Part shown: positions 7,695 through 14,205 of the stretch, piece after piece
How the letters are laid out: every line of letters starts with the position of its first letter
Position numbering within the stretch: position 1 is the first letter of the stretch
Assembly (NCBI GenBank): GCA_964519335.1
Contig: CAZFIA010000107.1
Location: 1-14,205, forward strand
DNA from: JALZVT01 sp964519335
GTDB taxonomy: Bacteria; Pseudomonadota; Gammaproteobacteria; Pseudomonadales; Azotimanducaceae
Direction of reading: 5' to 3'
Length of the DNA: 14,205 nt
Program-made: the position numbers and the translations under genes
The notes under the pieces: generated by a model
What the model saw: only the letters and a program-made list of their open reading frames with translations
Database searches by the model: none
What the model was told of the DNA's origin: nothing

Positions 7695-7749
7695 TAGAGT
7701 AAGCCTATGGCGGTTTGCTGCAGCTTACTCGATTGCGCTGGCTGAGGTG

Positions 7750-8193
7750 TTAAAGAACTTGCTCGATAAGCAGGATGTCGATGTCGACTCCGGTGACCCG
7801 CACTTTGGTGCCTGCTTCCAGATGCTGTTCAGACCGAACTCGCCAGAGCGTATCGCCAAACGCAATGCGATCGTTACCGTGCACAGCATTCGCCAGTTGA
7901 GTTTCTTTACCGACCATACCTTGCAATCGATCATGCAAGCCATCTGCGGCGGCTTCGACTGACGAGTTGCGGAAAAAGCGCGCGTAGGCGAAGGTTGCAA
8001 CGATACTGCCTATCACAAACAGGAACAATTCTGTGAGTGGTGCCAGCGGGTATAGCCAGTGGACTAGCGCTACAAAGAGTGCAGCCAGCCCCGGACCAAG
8101 CAGGTAGGCAATGCCGCCGCCAACCTCCAGCGCGAGCAGTACTAATCCAATAACCAACCAATGTCCGGCATTAAGGTTGTAGAGCCAATCCAT
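7750..8193 (-). CDS. ybbJ: NfeD family membrane protein (YbbJ type)
   Basis: The 147-residue product has the short NfeD layout: hydrophobic segments at about 12-46 and 52-72, then a soluble C-terminal domain (about 88-147) matching the NfeD OB fold, ending in a GTKVRVTGVDID-type strand. It partners with SPFH/stomatin proteins in the membrane; in E. coli ybbJ lies beside qmcA, and the same pair is found here. The ATG at 8193 is only 2 bp after the qmcA stop, and its AAGGAGG ribosome-binding site lies inside the last qmcA codons. This shows co-translation in one operon. It has no protease domain, unlike long NfeD proteins. Confidence 0.88.
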   Translation of the reverse strand: MDWLYNLNAGHWLVIGLVLLALEVGGGIAYLLGPGLAALFVALVHWLYPLAPLTELFLFVIGSIVATFAYARFFRNSSVEAAADGLHDRLQGMVGKETQLANAVHGNDRIAFGDTLWRVRSEQHLEAGTKVRVTGVDIDILLIEQVL

Positions 8194-8195
8194 AG

Positions 8196-9119
8196 TTACA
8201 CCGCCTCCTTGGTACCGAAGGCCTCTTTAGTGATTTCGCTTATGCCGCCAACAGCGCCGATGACACTTGCCGCCTCTAGCGGAATCATCATGACCTTGTT
8301 GTTGGGTGAGTCGGCGAGTTTACCCAGTGCATCTACGTACTTCTGGGCAACAAAGTAGTTGATGGCCTGGGTTTCACCACCGGCGATAGCTTCGGAAACC
8401 ACCTGGGTTGCCTTGGCTTCGGCTTCGGCCAGTCGTTCGCGACCTTCCGCTTCGCGCTGAGCGGCTTCTAACTCGCCCTCTGCTTGTAGCACCTGGCTGC
8501 GTTTTTGGCCTTCTGCAATTTGCACAGCGGCTTCTCGCTCGCCCTCAGCTTCCAGAATGAGCGCGCGCTTCTCACGCTCGGCTTTCATCTGTCGTGCCAT
8601 GGCATCAACCAGATCCTGTGGTGGGGAAATATCGCGAATTTCTACCCGGGTAACCTTTACGCCCCAGGGGTCGGTGGCTTCATCGACCTTCATGAGGAGG
8701 TTTGAGTTTATGCGGTCGCGGTTGGAGAGCATCTCGTCTATTTCCATTGAACCCAGTACGGCACGAATGTTGGTCATGACCAGGTTTTGCATGGCGCGAG
8801 TGAGGTCGTTGACCTCGTAGGAGGCTTTGACGGCATCCAGCACTTGATAGAAACACACGGCATCGGTGGTGACGCCTGCGTTGTCAGAGGAAATGACTTC
8901 CTGGGGCGGGATGTCGAGTACCTGCTCCATCATGTTCTGCTTGCGGCCAATCTGATCCATAAACGGGATGATGATGGACAGGCCGGGTTGCAGCGTGCGG
9001 GTGTAGCGCCCAAAGCGCTGGACGGTCCAGTTCCAGCCCTGGGGCACAAAGCACACGCCCTTGACCAACAGCAGCAAGCCGAAGACCAGGGCGATAATGA
9101 CGAGGGGTTCTACAAACAT
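8196..9119 (-). CDS. qmcA: SPFH/stomatin-like membrane protein QmcA
   Basis: This 307-residue protein has one N-terminal membrane helix (about 4-24), an SPFH/band 7 domain starting at VPQGWNWTVQRFGRYT (25-40), and a long alanine- and glutamate-rich coiled coil (about 178-238) with repeated AEG units. A C-terminal segment with NYFVAQKY (254-261) and MMIPLEA (277-283) is typical of QmcA. Order, motifs and length agree with E. coli QmcA (about 305 residues) as I remember it. The E. coli protein forms large oligomeric membrane cages and is genetically linked to FtsH-dependent membrane protein quality control. The ATG at 9119 is preceded by AAAGGAA at good spacing. It heads a five-gene minus-strand run, so its promoter should lie in 9120-9200. 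Confidence 0.92.
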   Translation of the reverse strand: MFVEPLVIIALVFGLLLLVKGVCFVPQGWNWTVQRFGRYTRTLQPGLSIIIPFMDQIGRKQNMMEQVLDIPPQEVISSDNAGVTTDAVCFYQVLDAVKASYEVNDLTRAMQNLVMTNIRAVLGSMEIDEMLSNRDRINSNLLMKVDEATDPWGVKVTRVEIRDISPPQDLVDAMARQMKAEREKRALILEAEGEREAAVQIAEGQKRSQVLQAEGELEAAQREAEGRERLAEAEAKATQVVSEAIAGGETQAINYFVAQKYVDALGKLADSPNNKVMMIPLEAASVIGAVGGISEITKEAFGTKEAV

Positions 9120-9180
9120 ATTGATTCCTTTCTGGGTGGGGCCATCAGGCCGAAAACTGTTAACAAATGTGAATTATTAA

Positions 9181-9192
9181 CAACATATGTTG
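9181..9192. promoter_or_regulatory. 12-bp perfect palindrome, candidate operator
   Basis: CAACATATGTTG is a perfect palindrome in an AT-rich stretch, flanked on both sides by ATTATTA in direct orientation (9173-9179 and 9193-9199). It lies between the divergent qmcA and DUF6471 genes, where a dimeric regulator could act on one or both promoters. The DUF6471 protein beside it is one candidate regulator. No regulator can be named from the sequence. Confidence 0.4.
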
Positions 9193-9219
9193 ATTATTAG
9201 TGCTGATATGGAGTGTAAT
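9190..9219 (+). promoter_or_regulatory. Possible sigma-70 promoter toward DUF6471 gene
   Basis: TTGATT (9190-9195) and TGTAAT (9214-9219) are separated by 18 bp and match the -35 and -10 consensus at 4 and 5 of 6 positions. The -35 overlaps the palindrome at 9181-9192, as expected for a repressor site. Transcription would start near 9226, inside the left arm of the terminator stem, which would then not form fully. This is a weak prediction from consensus only. Confidence 0.25.
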
Positions 9220-9256
9220 ACGCTCGCGACGATTAATCAAGATCGCGAGCGTTTTT
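9220..9256 (+). terminator. Intrinsic terminator in the DUF6471 leader
   Basis: ACGCTCGCGA (9220-9229) pairs perfectly with TCGCGAGCGT (9243-9252) over a 13-base loop, giving a 10-bp GC-rich stem, followed directly by T-run 9252-9256. This is the strongest terminator-like structure in the window and functions on the plus strand only. The nearest upstream plus-strand gene ends at 5075, so it cannot serve an ordinary gene there. It is therefore either a leader attenuator for DUF6471 (ATG at 9272) or the end of a short untranslated RNA. Confidence 0.65.
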
Positions 9257-9271
9257 ACGGGCACGTTGTTT

Positions 9272-9586
9272 ATGCCAAAACTGTTTGATTCACCGGCCAT
9301 GAGGGAGACGCTGCGGCGCACGATTAGGGCCGAGATGGCCTATAAAGGCTTCGAATATCGAGATCTGGCGGCCAAATTGGCTGAGATGGGCGTGCGGCAG
9401 ACCGAAGCCAACCTGCGGTCCAAGATCAACAACGGCTCACTGGGTGCACAGCTATTTATGTTCTTGTTGCTGGCTATGGGCACGCGCAATCTCGAGCTTG
9501 GGCGTGTGGCTGTGTTACTTGAAGACGTTGTCGCTGAGCAAGCGGAACAGCAGGGAGTCGACGACGACGAGAGCCAGAGCGCTTAG
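9272..9586 (+). CDS. DUF6471 domain protein, possible DNA-binding regulator
   Basis: The 104-residue product matches what I know of DUF6471: a helical segment RETLRRTIRAEMAYKGF (11-27), then YRDLAAKLAEMGV (29-41), TEANLRSKI (44-52) and a hydrophobic helix ending in AMG (68-70). The helix pattern resembles Xre-like helix-turn-helix modules, so DNA binding is a guess. The tail (84-104) is acidic and likely disordered. I chose the ATG at 9272 because the longer form from GTG at 9200 would translate straight through the terminator hairpin and adds a segment unlike the family; no strong ribosome-binding site is seen for either start. Its stop codon overlaps that of the convergent methyltransferase gene. 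Confidence 0.72.
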   Translation: MPKLFDSPAMRETLRRTIRAEMAYKGFEYRDLAAKLAEMGVRQTEANLRSKINNGSLGAQLFMFLLLAMGTRNLELGRVAVLLEDVVAEQAEQQGVDDDESQSA

Positions 9587-10167
9587 AAGAGGCGATCCAG
9601 GGTCCATACCGGGTAGTCCAGTGGCTTCTTGAGATACATTCCGCCACCGAGGCTTACAAAGTGCTTTGCCAGGCGGCGCTGATACCAGGCCTTGGAGCGC
9701 AGGTATTGATCCGGGTCGGTGCGCTCCTGATCACACAGGTCCCAATCCTCTGCGGTGAGCACGCCAAGAAACGCAGCGCTGCGCGTGAGGCTCGCAAGGT
9801 TGGCTATCGCTGTGCTGCATTGCTTGTCGTTTAGGTAGGCAAGCACGTCGTTACACACCACCAGATCAAACGGGTGCTTGTTCTTGTAATCGACCACAGA
9901 GCCCTGATCCCATCCGTATTTTTCACACAGGTAGCTGCTGTACTCCACGCCTTTCGTTTTTGCTTTGGGGTATTCCTTGCCCAACGCGGTTAAGACGTGG
10001 CCTAGTCCGCAGCCGATGTCGGCGATGCGCCGGACCGGTACCTCCATGTAGCGTAGGTAACCCCCAATAAAAACGGCCTGACGTTTTGCGGCAGCAGGGC
10101 TGACAGCGCGTGTGCCCGGATCCCGATAAAACCGGTCGTAATAAGCTTTGTTGAAGTCGTTTCGCAT
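9583..10167 (-). CDS. Class I SAM-dependent methyltransferase, small
   Basis: This 194-residue protein has the Rossmann-type methyltransferase core: motif I ADIGCGLGHV (49-58), an acidic residue ending strand 2 in GVEYS (E75), and motif IV FDLVVCNDVLAYL (100-112). A conserved-looking N-terminus, FNKAYYDRFYRDP, precedes the core, and a C-terminal extension with KAWYQRRL (159-166) follows. Target molecule is unknown. I placed the start at ATG 10167, since the longer form from 10212 adds 15 residues unlike the family and runs into the leader of the divergent dehydrogenase gene. No strong ribosome-binding site is visible. The TAA stop shares bases with the TAG stop of the DUF6471 gene. Only 58 bp separate it from the dehydrogenase start, so both promoters are compact or overlap. 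Confidence 0.82.
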   Translation of the reverse strand: MRNDFNKAYYDRFYRDPGTRAVSPAAAKRQAVFIGGYLRYMEVPVRRIADIGCGLGHVLTALGKEYPKAKTKGVEYSSYLCEKYGWDQGSVVDYKNKHPFDLVVCNDVLAYLNDKQCSTAIANLASLTRSAAFLGVLTAEDWDLCDQERTDPDQYLRSKAWYQRRLAKHFVSLGGGMYLKKPLDYPVWTLDRLF

Positions 10168-10225
10168 GGCGCCGATATGTGGGAGTGTAGAATGCAGCAT
10201 TACACAGAACATTCTGGGGATAGTA

Positions 10226-11668
10226 GTGGCCGAACAATTATTGCCCGATCATATACCTGCCGACAAAGACCCTGTTGTGGTTGCATTGCGAACCGAGCTG
10301 GGAGCAGCGGCTGTACTCACGGGCGACTCTGTGTCTAATCGATCGGCCGGCATTTGGCGCACCGATACCGTGCAGGCCAAAGCCATTGTCAGGCCCACAT
10401 CAACCGACGAAGTATCCCGCGCGATGAAAATCTGTCATGACTTTGGTCAGGCAGTTGTTGCTCACGGGGGACTCACCGGTTTGGTTGAGAGTGGACTCAC
10501 CGATGGCGATGAGGTTGCGATTTCTCTCGAGCGCATGACCCAGATAGAAGAAGTAGATGAGCTAGACCGGACCATGGTCGTGCAAAGCGGCGTACCGCTG
10601 CAGGTGGTGCAGGAGCGGGCAGAACAACACAACCTCATGTTCCCGCTAGACCTGGGTGCGCGAGGTAGCTGCACTATTGGGGGAAACATCGCGACCAACG
10701 CTGGCGGTAATCGGGTAGTGCGCTACGGCATGATGCGCGACATGCTGCTGGGGCTAGAAGCGGTGCTTGCTGATGGCAGCGTTGTGAGTTCTATGAATCG
10801 CATGATCAAGAACAACGCAGGCTATGATTTAAAGCAACTCTTTGTTGGTACCGAAGGCAGCCTCGGTATTGTTACGCGAGCGGTACTGCGTTTACGTGAG
10901 GCCCCCAGTGCCACCTCGACTATGTTTGTTGGTGTTGAGAATTTTGCGAAGCTCACCCAATTCTTAAAGCATATCGACGCAACAACCGGCGGTACGCTCA
11001 GCGCATTTGAAGTGTTGTGGAATAACTTCTATTGCCTGGTCTCGACCCCGCCTGCGCTGCAACAGGCACCACTTGCACAAACCTACCCCTACTACGTGCT
11101 TGTTGAAGCGATAGGCACAGACAATGCGGCGGCCGAGATCGCTCTTGCCGAGGCAATGGAACACGGGCTTATTGCTGATGCGGTGCTTGCTCAGAGTGAG
11201 GCCCAACGACAAAATCTGTGGGCGATGCGCGATGATGTTGAACAGTGCTTTCGCTATGAGCCGAATTTCATTTTTGATGTGAGTTTGCGGGTGTCGGCAA
11301 TGGAAGATTACGTTGCTGCGGTAAATGAGGGGCTTGATCGCGAGTTTCCAGACGTTACCACCACCAACTTTACCTTCGGCCACATGGGTGACGGCAACCT
11401 ACACTTTTTTATCAGTCCAGGTGTCGACTCGACTACTGCAAAAGACGCAGCACACGACCCGGTGATTCGTGAAAAGGTGGAGCGCTCGGTATATGAACCG
11501 TTGCGCGCAATTGGCGGCAGTGTTTCTGCCGAGCACGGCGTTGGGTTAGAGAAGAAGCCCTGGCTATCGATCTCTCGCAACGCTACAGAAATTGCCTTAA
11601 TGCGTACTCTAAAAAACGCGCTGGACCCTAAGGGTTTGTTGAATTCAGGAAAAATATTTGATGGTTGA
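10226..11668 (+). CDS. FAD-linked dehydrogenase, GlcD / D-2-hydroxyacid dehydrogenase type
   Basis: The 480-residue product is a flavoprotein of the FAD-binding type 4 (VAO/PCMH) family with a C-terminal FAD-oxidase domain, as in glycolate oxidase GlcD, D-lactate dehydrogenase and D-2-hydroxyglutarate dehydrogenase. The FAD site is seen at AHGGLTGLVE (79-88) and in the segment from CTIGGNIATNAGG (149-161) to LGLEAVLADG (175-184), with FVGTEGSLGIVTRAVLRL (206-223). The substrate domain carries GHMGDGNLH (385-393) and SAEHGVGLEKK (434-444), which hold the family's metal and substrate residues, and ends in LDPKGLLNSGKIF. It likely oxidises a D-2-hydroxy acid to the 2-keto acid and passes electrons to a cytosolic or membrane acceptor. 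GTG at 10226 follows GGGG at 6-base spacing; the longer start at 10148 crosses the methyltransferase gene and is rejected. It overlaps the amidase gene. Confidence 0.88.
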   Translation: MAEQLLPDHIPADKDPVVVALRTELGAAAVLTGDSVSNRSAGIWRTDTVQAKAIVRPTSTDEVSRAMKICHDFGQAVVAHGGLTGLVESGLTDGDEVAISLERMTQIEEVDELDRTMVVQSGVPLQVVQERAEQHNLMFPLDLGARGSCTIGGNIATNAGGNRVVRYGMMRDMLLGLEAVLADGSVVSSMNRMIKNNAGYDLKQLFVGTEGSLGIVTRAVLRLREAPSATSTMFVGVENFAKLTQFLKHIDATTGGTLSAFEVLWNNFYCLVSTPPALQQAPLAQTYPYYVLVEAIGTDNAAAEIALAEAMEHGLIADAVLAQSEAQRQNLWAMRDDVEQCFRYEPNFIFDVSLRVSAMEDYVAAVNEGLDREFPDVTTTNFTFGHMGDGNLHFFISPGVDSTTAKDAAHDPVIREKVERSVYEPLRAIGGSVSAEHGVGLEKKPWLSISRNATEIALMRTLKNALDPKGLLNSGKIFDG

Positions 11669-13088
11669 CTCGCCTTCACATTCGCAGCTTGCGCCGTCAG
11701 GCTTGCACTGGTGTTCGCTGTCGGAGGTAGCAGATCAGCTAAGTCGTGGTGAGCTCACCGCGGTTGCGCTCACCGAGCACATGTTGCGGCGCATCAACGA
11801 GCACAACAAAGACCTGCATTGCTACTGCAGGGTGCTGGAGGAGTCAGCGCTCGCGCGCGCGGCTCAGCTTGATGAGCTGCGAGCGCGAGGCGAGGCTTTG
11901 GGGCCCCTGCACGGTGTACCCATAGGTTTGAAAGATCTGCTGAACACTCGAGGCGTGGTAACCGCCAGCGGTACCACCGTTATGGCCGACCACGTGCCCA
12001 CGGTTGATGCCGAAGTAGTGAGTCGGCTCCATCGCGCAGGCGTTGTAGTACTTGGCAAATTGCAACTCACCGAAGGCGCCTATGGCGAGCATCACCCGGA
12101 CCTGTTAGCGCCGGTAAATCCCTGGAACAAGGAGCTCTGGCCGGGCGTGTCGTCGTCGGGTACGGGCGTGAGTGTGGCCTCGGGTCTTGCGTTTGCGGCT
12201 CTGGGATCTGATACCGGTGGCAGCATTCGCTTTCCCAGTTTGGCCAATGGTGTCGTGGGCATTAAACCTACCTACGGGCGCGTTAGTCGTATGGGCGCGT
12301 TTCCGCTGGGCGAGTCTCTCGATCACATTGGTCCGCTAGCACGGTCTGTCGAAGATGCCGCTCGCGTGCTGGGCGCCATCGCGGGGTACGACAACAAGGA
12401 TCCCAACTCACTTGACGCACCCGTACCCAACTATCTGACCGCATTGAACGGCGGTGTTAAGGGCCTGCGCTTTGGAATCGATTGGGACTATGTGGAGCGG
12501 GGCGTTGAACCTCAGGTAGTGCAAACCATGCATAACGTAGTTTCCGTGCTCACTGAGCTTGGTGCCGAGGTACACGAAGTGCAGTTGCCGCCAGATTACA
12601 AAACGCTGGTGCGCAATTGGGTGGTGACCTGCGGTGTGGAGTGCGCGCTGGCGCATGAAGGACTGTTTCCCGAGCAGCGGTCTAAGTATGGGCCAGACTT
12701 AACCGGGCTTATTGAGCTTGGTCGAAAGGTGGGTGGCTTGCAGTACGGGGCGCTTGAGCGCATTCGCGAGCGGTTTGGCAACGAGCTCGATCGGCTGTTC
12801 GAATCTATTGATGGATTTATCTGTCCGGCGATGCCGGTGCCCGTGCCCACGCTCGATAGCATGGCAGTGGCGCGAGAGGCTCCCGAGGAACGGGCCGAAT
12901 TCATTACCTTCACAGCGCCGTTTAATTATTCGGGACATCCCACAATTTCATTGCCTACCGGTCTTGATGGGGAGCGTAGACCCGCTGGTTTTCAGATTGT
13001 CGGTCGCAAGCTTGACGAAGGATTGCTTGTGCAGATGGGTGCAGCGCTTGAAACGGCCTTTGGTTTTAAAGAGAGGCCCCTACTTTGA
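11661..13088 (+). CDS. Amidase signature family hydrolase
   Basis: This 475-residue cytosolic enzyme has the amidase-signature Ser-cisSer-Lys triad: K91 in GVPIGLKDLLN, S164 in the serine-rich loop PGVSSSGTG, and nucleophile S188 in SDTGGSIRFP, with the 24-residue Ser-Ser spacing of the family kept. GIKPTYGRVSRMGAFPL (200-216) is the typical following segment. The usual GGSSGGS loop is altered to GVSSSGT, which may mark a subfamily. It could be a GatA paralogue, but the absence of gatB or gatC nearby argues for a catabolic amidase or carbamoyl hydrolase. The ATG at 11661 sits in ATGGTTGA, overlapping the dehydrogenase stop by 8 bp, and AGGAA lies 9 bases upstream, so translation is coupled. 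The substrate may be an amide whose acid is handled by the dehydrogenase, which is only an inference. Confidence 0.88.
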   Translation: MVDSPSHSQLAPSGLHWCSLSEVADQLSRGELTAVALTEHMLRRINEHNKDLHCYCRVLEESALARAAQLDELRARGEALGPLHGVPIGLKDLLNTRGVVTASGTTVMADHVPTVDAEVVSRLHRAGVVVLGKLQLTEGAYGEHHPDLLAPVNPWNKELWPGVSSSGTGVSVASGLAFAALGSDTGGSIRFPSLANGVVGIKPTYGRVSRMGAFPLGESLDHIGPLARSVEDAARVLGAIAGYDNKDPNSLDAPVPNYLTALNGGVKGLRFGIDWDYVERGVEPQVVQTMHNVVSVLTELGAEVHEVQLPPDYKTLVRNWVVTCGVECALAHEGLFPEQRSKYGPDLTGLIELGRKVGGLQYGALERIRERFGNELDRLFESIDGFICPAMPVPVPTLDSMAVAREAPEERAEFITFTAPFNYSGHPTISLPTGLDGERRPAGFQIVGRKLDEGLLVQMGAALETAFGFKERPLL

Positions 13089-13114
13089 AGTGTAAAGAGC
13101 AGGTGTAGAGAGCA

Positions 13115-13435
13115 GTGACACTCAAAGAACTCAAAGCAGCCCTTGCAGAAGGTATTCAATACAAGGCGACGGTTTTAGCGGTAGATGCCGTGGTGTACCT
13201 GTTGCAGGTGCACGCACCGGTAGATGTTGGGAACTCAACTATTACGCTGACCAACGCGCGTGGCGAAAATCTGGTTTATCGGAGTCGATCTGCGGCGGAT
13301 CAGGCCTTCGCTCGCGTGGGGTTTAAGGAAGTTACGCTTACGCACGAAAGCGCGTACGGCGAGATGGTTGGCCTCGAACCAGGCGGTGATACAAAATTAC
13401 GGCAAACTTACCCCGTAACCTTGGATCCCACCTAA
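13115..13435 (+). CDS. DUF6482 family protein
   Basis: The 106-residue product matches the DUF6482 pattern: an N-terminal helix TLKELKAALAEG, a beta-rich region with YLLQVHAP, then ITLTNARGENLVYRSRSAADQAFARVG in shorter pieces at about 47-74, consistent with a small alpha/beta protein. The family is found in gammaproteobacteria and has no assigned function that I know. No signal peptide or membrane helix is present. The start is a GTG at 13115, 26 bp after the amidase stop, with only a weak AGAG upstream, so it probably belongs to the dehydrogenase-amidase transcript. It converges on the polyphosphate kinase gene with 21 bp between stops and no hairpin there. Confidence 0.7.
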   Translation: MTLKELKAALAEGIQYKATVLAVDAVVYLLQVHAPVDVGNSTITLTNARGENLVYRSRSAADQAFARVGFKEVTLTHESAYGEMVGLEPGGDTKLRQTYPVTLDPT

Positions 13436-13456
13436 GCGCATCTATTAGCCGGGGGG

Positions 13457-14205
13457 CTACGCGTCTTCTGCGAGTTCTTTGCGCGCTGCGTCAAACAAGG
13501 CAACTTCAGCTTCGTCTGGCTCAGGGTAGCTCATATCGAGCGCCTTCAGCTCTTCTACAATAATATCTGCAACCACCACGCGCATGTTCCATTTGTCGTC
13601 TGCCGGAATCACATACCAGGGCGCGTAATCTTGGTCGGTTGCTTCTATCGCTTCTTTGAAGGCCTTCTGATAGTCATCCCAGTAACGACGCTCGTTTAAA
13701 TCTGCGGAACTAAATTTCCAGTTTTTCTCTGGACGATCCAGACGGCTGAGAAAGCGCTGACGCTGTTCTTCCTTTGACACATTCAGAAAGAACTTGATTA
13801 CTCGGGTGCCGTTGTTAGCAAGGTGTCTCTCCATGGCATTGATATCTTCGTAACGCTGCTCCCAGAATTTTTTGTCCACCTTTTTGTTGGGTAGTTGCCG
13901 GCTTTGCACGATGGCCGGGTGCACTTTTACCACCAGCACCTCTTCGTAGTAAGAGCGATTGAAAATGCCAATCCGTCCGCGCTCTGGCACCCGCTGCCAG
14001 CAACGCCACAGAAAGTTGTGATCAACTTCTTCGGAGGACGGCTTTTTGAAACTGAAAACCTGAAAGCCTGCGGGATTTACTCCGCTGGTAACCTTGTCGA
14101 TAGTGCTGTCTTTGCCAGCCGCATCCATGCCCTGAAACACAAGCAGCAAAGAGTGACGGTCGTCGGCATAGAGCATCTCTTGTAAGTCGGCAAACTCTTC
14201 AACTG
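13457..14205 (-). CDS. PPK2-family polyphosphate kinase (5' end beyond the window)
   Basis: The frame stays open to the right edge, and the residues before the first in-window ATG (14176) read EEFADLQE, the usual helix just before the kinase core, so the true start is outside. Counting from that Met, the Walker A loop is GMDAAGKDS (16-24). The lid-region motif IFNRSYYEEVLVVKVHP spans 71-87, LDRPEKNWKFSSADLNERRYW covers 146-166 in two parts, and YAPWYVIPADDKW ends the core (184-196). These are the residues that bind nucleotide and polyphosphate. PPK2 enzymes transfer phosphate between polyphosphate and nucleotides, mostly making ATP or GTP from AMP/ADP plus polyphosphate. The LDRPEKNWKF and APWYVIPA segments recall class III enzymes such as that of Meiothermus, but class assignment is uncertain. 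An acidic C-terminal tail follows. Confidence 0.88.
   Translation of the reverse strand, partial: VEEFADLQEMLYADDRHSLLLVFQGMDAAGKDSTIDKVTSGVNPAGFQVFSFKKPSSEEVDHNFLWRCWQRVPERGRIGIFNRSYYEEVLVVKVHPAIVQSRQLPNKKVDKKFWEQRYEDINAMERHLANNGTRVIKFFLNVSKEEQRQRFLSRLDRPEKNWKFSSADLNERRYWDDYQKAFKEAIEATDQDYAPWYVIPADDKWNMRVVVADIIVEELKALDMSYPEPDEAEVALFDAARKELAEDA

Noticed and set aside
9200..9271. N-terminal extension of the DUF6471 protein from GTG 9200
   Set aside because: It would be encoded by the terminator hairpin and T-run and adds residues unlike the family; ATG 9272 is preferred.
10168..10212. 15-residue extension of the methyltransferase
   Set aside because: The conserved-looking N-terminus begins at the internal Met, and the extension would reach into the dehydrogenase leader.
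10148..10225. N-terminal extension of the FAD dehydrogenase
   Set aside because: It overlaps the start of the methyltransferase gene and has no family similarity; GTG 10226 has a good ribosome-binding site.
10964..11383. 139-codon minus-strand ORF
   Set aside because: It is antisense to the FAD dehydrogenase C-terminal domain and has no recognisable motif.
13436..13456. G-run between DUF6482 and PPK2 genes as a terminator
   Set aside because: The 21 bp hold a run of six G but no complementary arm and no T-run.
1..14205. Defence island, CRISPR array, toxin-antitoxin pair or mobile element
   Set aside because: No spaced repeats, Cas, transposase or integrase proteins are seen; the HNH gene alone, cut by the edge, does not establish one.

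Overview
The window reads as an ordinary chromosomal stretch of a Gram-negative bacterium, most likely a gammaproteobacterium and plausibly a marine heterotroph of the Halieaceae type. That placement is an inference. It rests on QmcA and YbbJ proteins close to the E. coli pair, a lipoprotein signal, a DUF6482 protein and moderate GC content. Eleven complete protein genes and two edge-truncated ones fill almost the whole window. No gene-free stretch exceeds 300 bases, and I see no tRNA, rRNA, CRISPR array, insertion sequence or integrase.

Left part (1-3976): the 3' end of a DUF222/13E12-type HNH endonuclease gene (+) is followed by two minus-strand genes, a SulP anion transporter with a STAS domain (2222-3976) and an AMP-forming acyl-CoA synthetase (590-2155). 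These two are 66 bp apart and probably co-transcribed. A short divergent region (3977-4070) with repeated CTAAC boxes separates them from a plus-strand COG3618-type amidohydrolase (4071-5075).

Middle part (5096-9119): five minus-strand genes form a tight run, in transcription order qmcA (SPFH protein), ybbJ (NfeD protein), an SGLT-like sodium/solute symporter that seems to start at a CTG codon, a 79-residue two-helix membrane protein overlapping the symporter's end, and a metallo-beta-lactamase-fold lipoprotein of the AHL-lactonase-like class. This looks like a membrane or envelope cluster.

Right part (9120-14205): between qmcA and a small DUF6471 gene (9272-9586, +) lie a 12-bp perfect palindrome and a textbook intrinsic terminator that faces plus although no plus-strand gene ends nearby. 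DUF6471 converges on a small class I methyltransferase gene (9583-10167, -) with overlapping stop codons. Then a plus-strand group follows: GlcD/D2HGDH-like FAD dehydrogenase (10226-11668), amidase-signature hydrolase (11661-13088, 8-bp overlap) and a DUF6482 protein (13115-13435). A PPK2-type polyphosphate kinase (13457-14205, -) runs off the right edge.

I do not find a clearly new defence, mobile or secretion system. The points most worth checking are the orphan terminator and palindrome upstream of DUF6471, the apparent CTG start of the symporter, the small membrane ORF coupled to it, the transporter/lactonase-like lipoprotein association, and the dehydrogenase-amidase pair.
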